From the NCBI GenBank assembly GCA_026988035.1, contig JALSLY010000045.1, positions 1 to 53,625 of the forward strand: 53,625 bases of DNA. The letters are read 5' to 3'. The notes under the pieces were generated by a model, which was not told the origin of the DNA, did not search any database, and was given only the letters and a program-made list of their open reading frames with translations. Shown piece by piece: positions 34,515-41,821 of the stretch (position 1 is its first letter; the number at the start of each line of letters is the position of its first letter). The position numbers and the translations under genes are program-made. This DNA is from Thermotogae bacterium (GTDB lineage: Bacteria; Thermotogota; Thermotogae; Mesoaciditogales; Mesoaciditogaceae).

Positions 34515-34956
34515 GTTGTGCATCAATCTACAAGCGTTTATCAAATGAACATCGCTTGAAAAGCGATAAAGGAATTTTTTGAAGTCTTATCAAGTCCGAC
34601 TCTTTAACGTCATCCTGAACTTGATACATCTGATAGAGTCTTAAACCGACATGTCATCCCGGACCTGATCCGGGATCTCATCCTCAGATTCCGGCTCGTA
34701 GGCCGGTATGACATTATGGCCAAAGAGTCTGTGTAAAGCACGCTACATACTTAACACCTTCCACCGCTATGCGGTCCCCCTCTCAGCTACCGCTTCGGTC
34801 ATGAAAGCAGAAGAACATTGCACACCGCACAATCCCACTTCTCACATCTTGTGAACTTTCAAATAGCGAGCTCATATGTCTTGACGAAAACTTCGAGTAA
34901 GATGTGAAATCTCTTCTTTACGGACTTTGAATTGCCTTGTAATCTTTGTGCACAAT
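34515..34956. repeat. copy 2 of the ~450-bp dispersed intergenic repeat
   Basis: Homologous over its length to 1924-2380, with several indels and an extra GTCATCCTGAACTTGAT half-unit at about 34609. The left end TTGTGCATC and right end GTGCACAAT form a short imperfect inverted repeat. The rest of 34422-35122 (apart from the promoter at 34465) shows no gene. Confidence 0.8.
34653..34712. repeat. 60-nt palindromic unit bounded by GTCAT/ATGAC (copy 2)
   Basis: Matches 2005-2064 in 58 of 60 bases, including both internal stem-loops, whereas the flanking repeat sequence is much less similar. Confidence 0.75.
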
Positions 34957-35122
34957 TTGAAAGAAGTTCATGTATCTCAAATTCAAACATGTTCGTAATA
35001 TGTCCTGCCTTTTCAACATTTAAATACATCTTAAGATAGAATACTTCATTAATCTTTAACTCTCAAGAATTACAACGTTAATACTTTTAGTGTAAAGTAA
35101 TTTTAACAGGAGGTGAATACGT

Positions 35123-35215
35123 ATGAAAACCACGATGAATATAAGATTGCTTGCGGGTGTTATGACATTCGTGGGATTGGTATGCCGTGTTCACCGCTCT
35201 ATTATTCCAATTTGA
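35123..35215 (+). CDS. leader peptide (30 aa) of the ABC-2 exporter operon
   Basis: ATG 35123 follows a strong AGGAGGTGA (35109-35117) and opens 30 codons ending TGA 35213-35215. The peptide begins MKTTMNIRLLAG, is hydrophobic in the middle and ends RVHRSIIPI. There is no homopolymeric run of codons that would indicate one amino acid as signal. Codons 22-24 (CGT GTT CAC, 35186-35194) are complementary to the terminator arm that follows. It is followed 27 bases later by the terminator and then the exporter genes. The best analogy is the BmrB leader of the Bacillus bmrCD exporter. Confidence 0.6.
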   Translation: MKTTMNIRLLAGVMTFVGLVCRVHRSIIPI

Positions 35216-35241
35216 TTTTACTCGGAGATAGTGGGACCTCG

Positions 35242-35272
35242 AAGGGCTGTGAACATGTTCACAGCCCTTTTT
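35242..35272 (+). terminator. attenuator (28-nt perfect palindrome plus T-tract)
   Basis: AAGGGCTGTGAA (35242-35253) pairs with TTCACAGCCCTT (35258-35269) around CATG, followed by TTT. GTGAACATG (35249-35257) in its left arm and loop can instead pair with CGTGTTCAC (35186-35194) inside the leader ORF, nine consecutive pairs including one G-U. The two structures exclude each other, so ribosome position can decide between termination and read-through. Confidence 0.75.
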
Positions 35273-35301
35273 CATTTGTTGCCAAGGAGGGAGGAAAAAA
35301 G

Positions 35302-36072
35302 ATGAACTCCGCAGTTAAAGTGTACAACGTCAAAAAGTATTTTAAAAAAACGGGAAAATTAATTGAAGCTTTGAAAGGTGTATCTTTTGAAATCAAGCGT
35401 GGAGAAATTTATGGATTGCTTGGTCCAAACGGTTCTGGAAAATCTACTTTAATTAGATTAATGTCAACTCTTCTATATCCAGATTGTGGAAGAATCGAGA
35501 TTTTTAGCCATGATGTGTTCGAAGATGAAAATATCGTGAAAAGAATGATAAATCGTGTTTCAGTTGAAGCAAGTTTTTTTATGAAACTTTCTGCAATTGA
35601 AAATCTGAGATACGCGTGTGGGATATATGGCCTCCCCTTTGGAAAGTCTAAGGAACACATTTCAAATATGCTTGAACAAGTTGGGATTCCTAAAAACAGA
35701 TTCAACGATCCTTTGGAAAATTTCTCGAGAGGCATGCAACAGAAAGTTGCCATCTCGCGTGCTTTTCTTACAGCTCCGGTTCTCATGCTTTTGGATGAAC
35801 CAACAACCGGTTTAGATCCGAAAGCAAAGCGAGAAGTGCAGAGTATGGTGAAAGATATCGTAAGAGAGCATGATGCCACTGTTTTGCTGACCACGCATGA
35901 TATGGAAGAAGCTGAGAAATTGTGTGACAGGATTTCAATAATTCATCATGGAAAGATAGTTGCTGAAGGTACTCCCGAGAATTTGAAAGAAAGATACTCA
36001 GCTCAAACACTTGAGGATGTGTTTTTAGAAGCTATCGGTGTCAAATTTGAGGAGGCTGATGAAGATGAATAA
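35302..36072 (+). CDS. ABC-2 type transporter ATP-binding protein
   Basis: A 256-residue DrrA-like ATPase with all motifs: Walker A GPNGSGKST near residues 41-49, a signature FSRGMQQKVAISRAF (S-R-G-M-Q in place of LSGGQ, common in this subfamily), Walker B LMLLDEPTTGLD and H-loop LLTTHDM; the C-terminal LEDVFLEA is typical of exporters. AAGGAGGG lies ahead of ATG 35302. It pairs with the permease that starts inside its last codons. Substrate unknown; drugs, antibiotics or surface polymers are usual. Confidence 0.92.
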   Translation: MNSAVKVYNVKKYFKKTGKLIEALKGVSFEIKRGEIYGLLGPNGSGKSTLIRLMSTLLYPDCGRIEIFSHDVFEDENIVKRMINRVSVEASFFMKLSAIENLRYACGIYGLPFGKSKEHISNMLEQVGIPKNRFNDPLENFSRGMQQKVAISRAFLTAPVLMLLDEPTTGLDPKAKREVQSMVKDIVREHDATVLLTTHDMEEAEKLCDRISIIHHGKIVAEGTPENLKERYSAQTLEDVFLEAIGVKFEEADEDE

Positions 36073-36874
36073 AGGTGATATCCTAAAAGAGTTTTATGCA
36101 GGTTTGGCAGTTGTGATAAGAAATTTTGACCTTGTAAAGAGATATTGGAAGTGGGAAATTGTATTTTTCGCTTACACAATTGCTAATACCGTCACAATGG
36201 GATTTGTTGGGAAGTCCATGGGAGGTGGAAACAGAACCATACTTTACATGATAATTGGGGCAACGATGTGGAGCTATCTTTCCGTGCTTTTTGAAGTTTT
36301 GGCCGAAACCGTAGCATGGGAAAGATGGGAAGGTACTATAGAGTACACATTCATGTCTCCAATGAAAAGGATAACGCACTTGCTTGGTACCTGTGGCTTT
36401 GCAATTGTTTACGGAATGCTTAGAACTTTTTTGCTGTTCATCATCGTAGCACCACTTTTTGGCATAAATCTTGGTAGTATGAATGTATCGGCCACTCTTA
36501 TGGTATTAGCAATTGCCAGCATCTCATTTACAGGATTTGGAATGATGGGAGCAGTATTACCTCTAATTTCTCCAGAAAAGGGCGTTCAGGTGGTTCATAT
36601 ATTTCAAGCATTCATTTTGATGATTTCAGGTGTCTATTACAGTGTTAATGTTATGCCAAAATGGATGGAAACTCTTTCTTACTTTTCGCCTGCAACATAT
36701 GCCCTTGAGGCGATGAGAAAGACAGTGCTTAATGGTGAAGGTATATGGTCCATCATGGACAAACTTGCCCCAATGGCATTGATGGGAATGCTCTTTCTTC
36801 CGCTTGGACTTTTCATATTTAAGTGGGGAGAAAGATTTTCTAAACGGAAAGGTTTCTTAAAAAGAAATGGTTGA
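36065..36874 (+). CDS. ABC-2 type transporter permease
   Basis: A 269-residue membrane protein with six spans and an ABC-2 profile: WEIVFFAYTIANTVTMGFVG, the LAETVAWERWEGTIEYTFMSPMKRITHLLG segment, and LEAMRKTVLNGEG near the end. It forms the exporter with the ATPase. ATG 36065 overlaps the ATPase stop by eight bases and has GAGGAGG nine bases upstream. A strong terminator follows. Confidence 0.9.
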   Translation: MNKGDILKEFYAGLAVVIRNFDLVKRYWKWEIVFFAYTIANTVTMGFVGKSMGGGNRTILYMIIGATMWSYLSVLFEVLAETVAWERWEGTIEYTFMSPMKRITHLLGTCGFAIVYGMLRTFLLFIIVAPLFGINLGSMNVSATLMVLAIASISFTGFGMMGAVLPLISPEKGVQVVHIFQAFILMISGVYYSVNVMPKWMETLSYFSPATYALEAMRKTVLNGEGIWSIMDKLAPMALMGMLFLPLGLFIFKWGERFSKRKGFLKRNG

Positions 36875-36887
36875 TCCGCTAAATTTC

Positions 36888-36924
36888 AAAGTGGGATCTT
36901 TAAAGTAAAGATCCCACTTTTGAT
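36888..36924. terminator. bidirectional intrinsic terminator
   Basis: AAAGTGGGATCTTT (36888-36901) pairs perfectly with AAAGATCCCACTTT (36907-36920) around AAAGT; T-rich on one side and A-rich on the other. It separates the exporter from the convergent aminotransferase operon. Confidence 0.85.
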
Positions 36925-36944
36925 TATGTGCTACTACTTTTACA

Positions 36945-38093
36945 TCAATTCAAGTAATTCGATAATCTTTCAATTCCCTTTCTTATTTGGTTTTGAGATG
37001 TTGCAAAAGAAATCCTAACAAAACCTGGTAACCCAAATCCATCGCCAGGTATCATGGCAACTCCGGCTTTTTCCATCAATTCTATGCAAAGATCTTCAGT
37101 TGTTTTACCGTTCAGAAAAGCCCTCACGTCTATCATAACGTAAAATGCTCCTTTAGGTTTGAAAAACTTGAATTTTGCTTTGTGAAGTAAATCAACGATT
37201 AGATCTCTTCTTTTCCTATATTCTACAACCATATCTGATGTATCTACATCTAAAGCTTTAAGCGCGGCCATCTGAGCAATGGAATTTATATTTGATGTCG
37301 TGTGAGACTGAATTTTCGCGATCTCTTTTGAAATTTCAAAAGGAGCAACTGAATATCCCACGCGCCATCCCGTCATAGCGTGACTTTTCGAAAATCCGTT
37401 GATGATCAAAGTGCGATTGCGCATTCCGTTTATGGAAGCAATAGATACGTGCTCGAGGTCGTAGACTATTTTTTCATAAACCTCATCTGCAACCACATAA
37501 AGATCGTGTGTCTTTGCAAAGTCAGCTATCATTTCCAGAGTTTTTCTGTCATATACTGTACCGGTTGGATTGTTTGGAGAATTCAGGAGTATGGCTTTTG
37601 TTCGATCGGTTAAAGCGGATTCGAGTGATTCACGTTTTGGCAAATATTCCTCTTCAGCCGATGTCGAAACTGCCACGGCTTTGGCCTTCCACATTGCAAC
37701 TTGAGGAGCATAACTTACCCATGCAGGTGTGAAGATTATCACCTCGTCATTTGGATTTAAAATTGCCCCAAATATGTTAAAAAGCGCCTGTTTGCCACCA
37801 TTGGAAACAACAATTTCGTCTGGTGAATAGTCGAGATCGTTGTCATCTTTCAACTTTTGACATATCTTTTCTCGCAATTCGATGATGCCACTTGATTTCG
37901 TGTATTTGGTAAAATTCGCATTTATTGCATCTATAGCAGCGTTTTTTATTTCATCCGGTGTTGCAAAGTCAGGTTCTCCTGCCGTAAAGAGAACAACGTC
38001 CTTTCCGGATTTTTTCAGCGCTTTGGCTTTTGAATTTATCCTCAAGGTTACGGACGATTTCACAGATTCGACAGCTTTGGAAAGTCCGCGCAT
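36945..38093 (-). CDS. aspartate/aromatic aminotransferase family protein
   Basis: A 382-residue fold-type I PLP transaminase. It has FTAGEPDFATPDEIKNAA, the SNGGKQALFN cofactor segment, NSPNNPTGTVYDRKTLE, VADEVYEKIVYD and the Schiff-base lysine in INGFSKSHAMTGWRVGY. AspC-type activity (aspartate:2-oxoglutarate) is the likeliest, with broad specificity possible. ATG 38093 has AAGGTGAT six bases upstream; a GTG at 38096 is an alternative. Four bases from the end of the gene upstream. Confidence 0.9.
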   Translation of the reverse strand: MRGLSKAVESVKSSVTLRINSKAKALKKSGKDVVLFTAGEPDFATPDEIKNAAIDAINANFTKYTKSSGIIELREKICQKLKDDNDLDYSPDEIVVSNGGKQALFNIFGAILNPNDEVIIFTPAWVSYAPQVAMWKAKAVAVSTSAEEEYLPKRESLESALTDRTKAILLNSPNNPTGTVYDRKTLEMIADFAKTHDLYVVADEVYEKIVYDLEHVSIASINGMRNRTLIINGFSKSHAMTGWRVGYSVAPFEISKEIAKIQSHTTSNINSIAQMAALKALDVDTSDMVVEYRKRRDLIVDLLHKAKFKFFKPKGAFYVMIDVRAFLNGKTTEDLCIELMEKAGVAMIPGDGFGLPGFVRISFATSQNQIRKGIERLSNYLN

Positions 38094-38100
38094 CACAAAA

Positions 38101-39477
38101 TCACCTTAATATTAATTGCCATACGAAATCAGCGTTGCTATCAATTTTTGCTTGGAAAAGTATGCCGGATTTGAGGGAATATTGAAGTGCGTTTTCTATT
38201 ATTTTCCCAATGTCCATATATCCAATTATGAATGCATTATTCCAGACCTGATTCGAAAAATTCGAATAATTTCCCATATTTTCAGCTTTAGTAGGAAGTT
38301 TCAAATATTTTGAAACATCGTCAGGAGGCATGTTGGAAAAAATGATTTTGTCTGGATAAAAAATAGTGTAATCGGATACTGTCCTTGTTCCTTCAATCGT
38401 ATCGTCGCGAAGCACTGTGTGTCCTTGCCATTTGAAAGTAGCAGATGCTGTTTTTGACATTTCAGGTATATATTTTGACATGTCCTTGGAAAGGTAGATC
38501 GATGCAACGTATTCTTCCGATTTACTTGAAACGGCATTCACATTCATGAAAATCTTGCCGCTCATATGACTAACCAGTTCAAGTGCTTCTTTCTCGGTTA
38601 ATTTGCGACTTTTCCATTCTTTTACATAGCTTTTCACAATTTTATAGAGTTCAACCGGATCAGCGACATCTGCTGCAGCCCAAAAAGCACCTGTTGCGGG
38701 ATTAGTCTCGAGCGACTTTGCATCTGGCTTGAAAGAAAGTATTTTCGATTTGAGATTTTTATTCCTGTATTCAAATTCAGATACACCCGTTATAGACAGA
38801 GAGTTTCCTTCTATTTCTCCATAAGCAACCATATCTTTCGGGACAACATCGCTTGTAGAATCTTTTGAAAATCCCCCTCTAAGGTAAATTGAGAACCAAG
38901 AATTTTTCGGAACATTTCCAAATGGTTTGAAAGATAAGATTTTTCCATCGTAGGAATTTACAGAGTCGATTATTAGGTTCGAAGAGTTTGATAATAAGAC
39001 ATATCCGTCATGATCTAAAGCGTAGAGGGTTACATTGTCTGTCTTAAATGTTTTAAAGGTAACGTTGTTGATCTTCTGAGAGCCAACGTTCCCTCCAACA
39101 AATGCAGAAAGCAAATTCATAATCATACTGGAATTGCTTTTAAACACAGCAGCAACACTAAACTCAGAACTTGAAGCTATGTCCCCTTTTCCAAATATGA
39201 CAAAATCATTTTGAATTGCTTTCCATATTTGAGAAGTTTTAACATTAATAGAGAGCGCAGTTTGACTGACTGAGGATTTGATCAAGCTCTCTATTCCAAG
39301 ATCGTCAAGTAAAAACGAAAATAATGGCACCTTTTTTAAAGCACTGTAATTTTGTTCGTTGTTTTTGAAAGTAGCCACAAAGTTGGCACTTGCAGGTGCA
39401 AAACTCATGATTCCTTGTGCTAAAGCTATAGTTGAAATGACTAAGATCAGAAGGATTAAAGAAAATCTTTTCAACAT
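38101..39477 (-). CDS. exported protein of unknown function (DUF3352-like)
   Basis: A 458-residue protein with a clear signal peptide (MLKRFSLILLILVISTIALA, cut near AQG). The mature part starts MSFAPASANFVATFKNNEQNYSAL and is rich in Ser, Asn and beta-prone stretches. Phrases such as APASANFVATF and KVPLFSFLLDDLG recall DUF3352-type surface proteins, but the match is loose. No catalytic motif is seen. It lies between the ferritin-like gene and the aminotransferase. Confidence 0.7.
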   Translation of the reverse strand: MLKRFSLILLILVISTIALAQGIMSFAPASANFVATFKNNEQNYSALKKVPLFSFLLDDLGIESLIKSSVSQTALSINVKTSQIWKAIQNDFVIFGKGDIASSSEFSVAAVFKSNSSMIMNLLSAFVGGNVGSQKINNVTFKTFKTDNVTLYALDHDGYVLLSNSSNLIIDSVNSYDGKILSFKPFGNVPKNSWFSIYLRGGFSKDSTSDVVPKDMVAYGEIEGNSLSITGVSEFEYRNKNLKSKILSFKPDAKSLETNPATGAFWAAADVADPVELYKIVKSYVKEWKSRKLTEKEALELVSHMSGKIFMNVNAVSSKSEEYVASIYLSKDMSKYIPEMSKTASATFKWQGHTVLRDDTIEGTRTVSDYTIFYPDKIIFSNMPPDDVSKYLKLPTKAENMGNYSNFSNQVWNNAFIIGYMDIGKIIENALQYSLKSGILFQAKIDSNADFVWQLILR

Positions 39478-39519
39478 GTGAACCCTCTCCTTTCATTTGC
39501 ATTGCTTATCGCAGAGCAC

Positions 39520-39556
39520 AAGCGGGAAAGATATTCTCCGCCGGAGAATCCCGCTT
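39520..39556. other. long stem-loop between ferritin-like and exported-protein genes
   Basis: AGCGGGA (39521-39527) and TCCCGCT (39549-39555) enclose the inner stem ATTCTCC/GGAGAAT. A strong hairpin with no T-tract on either strand. It may slow or process the mRNA in the 82-base gap between the genes rather than terminate it. Confidence 0.45.
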
Positions 39557-39559
39557 CCT

Positions 39560-40030
39560 TCACTCCTTTAACGCCGAAAGTTTCCTTACATGACTTATTT
39601 CTTCGCGTATTATTTTTGAAAGAATTTCTTTCGATTTTTCTGCACGAGCAAGATCGAACAATTCTTCATAGAAAATCGCAGTCTCCTTTTCTATTTTAAT
39701 TGTCGAGTTTAGTATTTGATCGAAATTCATTTTTTTCGATTTTTCTATCATATCTTCAGCACTTGGAAATATTCTTTCTTCTACTATACTCCGAACGTAT
39801 TTCGATGCCTCATCCCAGAATTCCGGTTCAGTATCGTTAAGGAGAGCAGAAGAAACCGCTTTGAAGTCCTTGATGTGCTGTTCCTCTTGGGAAGCGAGGT
39901 ACGAAAACAATTCCTTTCTTCTTGGATCTTCAGAATTTCTTGATAGATAAGAATAAAAAGTTACTCCATCTTCTTCAATCTTCAAAGCCATTTCAAGTAG
40001 CTCGTTTGGAGAGTAAATGTAATCTCTCAT
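39560..40030 (-). CDS. ferritin-like / rubrerythrin-type diiron protein
   Basis: A 156-residue four-helix protein with diiron-ligand pairs: ALKIEEDGVTFY (E19/E20), ASQEEQH (E49, H52), KIEKETAIFYEELF and REEISHVRKL (EExxH near 146). Length and motif spacing match the rubrerythrin-like domain without a rubredoxin tail. It probably oxidises iron or detoxifies peroxide. The FAD-dependent oxidoreductase directly upstream (17 bases) may supply its electrons, directly or through a rubredoxin encoded elsewhere. Confidence 0.85.
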   Translation of the reverse strand: MRDYIYSPNELLEMALKIEEDGVTFYSYLSRNSEDPRRKELFSYLASQEEQHIKDFKAVSSALLNDTEPEFWDEASKYVRSIVEERIFPSAEDMIEKSKKMNFDQILNSTIKIEKETAIFYEELFDLARAEKSKEILSKIIREEISHVRKLSALKE

Positions 40031-40047
40031 GATTGTTCTCCTTCCTC

Positions 40048-41238
40048 TTAAAATTTGACATACTCTAAGATCATAGAATCTATTGAAGCGCCAGAGTCAA
40101 CAAGCTTTTTCACTTTTAAGGCATTTGTTTTTTTTATACCTATGGTGATTGCACCAACCAATTTGCTTTCCTCGGTGAGAACTTTTTTGTAAAGACCTTT
40201 ATTCATATCTCCATTAGAGGCAAAAGTATAATCTCCGCTGTCAGGATCGATCACTCCGATGGAAAGCAAATCTATTCCTGCAACTTTGAGCATGTTCGCC
40301 ATAACGCTTCCTTGGTATCTTTTATCGTTCGAGCTCAAGACATTTGCGAGAGTCCGAGCTTGCTCAACTGATGGTGGAACTGTACCATAAAGTTTTTTTC
40401 GGTGCTGTGCAACATCCCCTATCGCATAAATATCTTTCACGTTCGTTTGTAAGTGGTCATCCACTACCACTCCCTTTTCAACATCTACCCCGGCTTCTCT
40501 GGCAATCGAAATTCGCGGTCGTACACCAGTTGAAAACAAAACAACATCTGCTTCAATAGAACTCTTGTCCGAGAATACGACTTTTTCTACTTTTTCATTT
40601 CCCTTTAACTCAGATGTAGTCTTTCCGAGCAAGAATTTGATCTGATATTTCTTTTCTAAAGATGCCTTCAGAATTGTAGCTCCGGGTTTGTCAAGTTGGC
40701 GTGGAAGAAGATATGGGAAATACTCAACAATTGTAACGTTCCTTTCACCTGCTCGATTTAAAGCGGCGGCTACTTCTATTCCAAGTATACCACCCCCAAT
40801 GATTACGAATTTTTTTGAAGTACCATAGTGTTTTTTGATTTCAATGACATCTTCGTATGTTCTTATAGAATAAACATTTTTGAGTTCTTTTCCTGGAATT
40901 GGTAAAACAAAAGGCTTGCATCCATTGGCAAATACAAAGACATCGTATTTTACTTCTAAGCCTGATTTTGAGACTAATTTCTTTTCATTAGGGTTCACTT
41001 TCACCACAGGATCTGAAAGATGGAGTTTCACATTATGATCTGCATACCATTTTTTATCATAAGGTGTTATTCTATCTATAGAAGCCTCGTTTGCCAGAAT
41101 TTCAATAAGCCTTGGCCTCCAGTAAAATGGTCTTGGCTCATCGGTAAAAATTTCAATATTAGCGTTATTTGATAATTTTTTCAATTCTTTGACTAAAGTT
41201 ATGGAGCTCACACCGTTACCAGCTATAATCACTTTCAC
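40048..41238 (-). CDS. NAD(P)/FAD-dependent oxidoreductase (NROR/nitrite reductase-like)
   Basis: A 396-residue flavoprotein with two Rossmann folds: VKVIIAGNGVSSITLVKEL at the start, FVIIGGGILGIEVAAALNRAG in the middle, then GVRPRISIAREAGVDVEKGVVVDDHLQTNVKDIYAIGDVAQH. The FYWRPRLIEILA segment is typical of NADH:rubredoxin oxidoreductase-like enzymes. GTG 41238 is chosen because AGGAGGGG lies seven bases upstream; the open frame continues 20 codons further without one. Next to a ferritin-like protein, it probably belongs to an oxygen or peroxide defence operon. Confidence 0.88.
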   Translation of the reverse strand: MKVIIAGNGVSSITLVKELKKLSNNANIEIFTDEPRPFYWRPRLIEILANEASIDRITPYDKKWYADHNVKLHLSDPVVKVNPNEKKLVSKSGLEVKYDVFVFANGCKPFVLPIPGKELKNVYSIRTYEDVIEIKKHYGTSKKFVIIGGGILGIEVAAALNRAGERNVTIVEYFPYLLPRQLDKPGATILKASLEKKYQIKFLLGKTTSELKGNEKVEKVVFSDKSSIEADVVLFSTGVRPRISIAREAGVDVEKGVVVDDHLQTNVKDIYAIGDVAQHRKKLYGTVPPSVEQARTLANVLSSNDKRYQGSVMANMLKVAGIDLLSIGVIDPDSGDYTFASNGDMNKGLYKKVLTEESKLVGAITIGIKKTNALKVKKLVDSGASIDSMILEYVKF

Positions 41239-41322
41239 GTAGCTCCCCTCCTCTTTGCTTTTGCTCAAATTTTTTAAAAACCCATGAAAACTTACCATTA
41301 ATGCCCTTAAAGTATTTTACCA

Positions 41323-41661
41323 TCAAAATAGTTTTCTTTTTGCATTCTTTTTTTTATCGACTTTCACAAAGAGCGGAGCGAGCGAGATGAAGAATCCACC
41401 AAAGAGCTCTAACCCTTTTATGTAGGAACATTGTTTGAAGTAAAAATATGTGTTCAACATGGCCAAGATTCCTATCACGAACAGAAAATAGGAAAAAATC
41501 TTTTGATATTTTAAAGATGCGATCAAGAAAATCGTGGCCATTATAAAGATCGCTAAGTCGCTCCAATTGAATGGAATGAAAATTGAATGTGGTTGATAGA
41601 GAAGTGAAAGCAATCCAAAGGATATGCCGACCGATACTACAACAATATAGAAAACTTTCAA
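41323..41661 (-). CDS. small membrane protein of unknown function
   Basis: A 112-residue protein with about four membrane spans (VFYIVVVSVGISFGLLSLLY; DLAIFIMATIFLIASL; IFSYFLFVIGILAMLNTYFYF; LFGGFFISLAPLFV) and a very basic tail (KVDKKKNAKRKLF). It starts at TTG 41661 after AAGGGATGG. Family unrecognised. It lies 84 bases before the oxidoreductase and may share its promoter. Confidence 0.65.
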   Translation of the reverse strand: MKVFYIVVVSVGISFGLLSLLYQPHSIFIPFNWSDLAIFIMATIFLIASLKYQKIFSYFLFVIGILAMLNTYFYFKQCSYIKGLELFGGFFISLAPLFVKVDKKKNAKRKLF

Positions 41662-41714
41662 TTTACCATCCCTTCTTTCTCCTTCTTTTATGGTATCAAA
41701 ATCAGGTACATCTG

Positions 41715-41730
41715 AGAAATTATAATTTCT
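41715..41730. promoter_or_regulatory. 16-nt perfect palindrome in the valS divergent region
   Basis: AGAAATTATAATTTCT is its own reverse complement and contains TATAAT on the minus strand, 54 bases before the small membrane protein. The layout recalls PerR or Fur-type sites in AT-rich genomes, and the downstream genes include a ferritin-like protein and an NROR-type oxidoreductase. Confidence 0.4.
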
Positions 41731-41771
41731 TTACAGAAAATTTTGAGGCTACGGTGAGTGATACTGTCATG

Positions 41772-41780
41772 TGATATAAT
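41772..41780 (+). promoter_or_regulatory. extended -10 promoter of valS
   Basis: TGATATAAT, the same extended -10 as before thrS and the WecA/TagO-like gene. Transcription would start near 41787, just past the first possible GTG (41786), which supports the downstream TTG start. Confidence 0.6.
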
Positions 41781-41821
41781 TCAACGTGAATATTTTATGC
41801 AGAAAGGGGAAAAAACACATC

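Noticed and set aside
35230-35241. T-box-like core (AGTGGGACCTCG) just before the attenuator, with a CAC codon upstream
   Set aside because: It matches much of the T-box consensus and the variable base would suit tRNA-His, but only about 40 bases separate the CAC from this core. This leaves no room for a stem I, and a well-placed ribosome site points to a leader ORF instead.
35087-35275. 62-codon minus-strand ORF opposite the leader
   Set aside because: It runs through the terminator palindrome and has no ribosome site; it is a shadow of the leader region.
35113-35301. In-frame upstream extension of the ABC-2 ATPase from GTG 35113
   Set aside because: It would translate through the terminator palindrome and gives an N-terminus unlike other ATPases of the family. 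ATG 35302 has a far better ribosome site.
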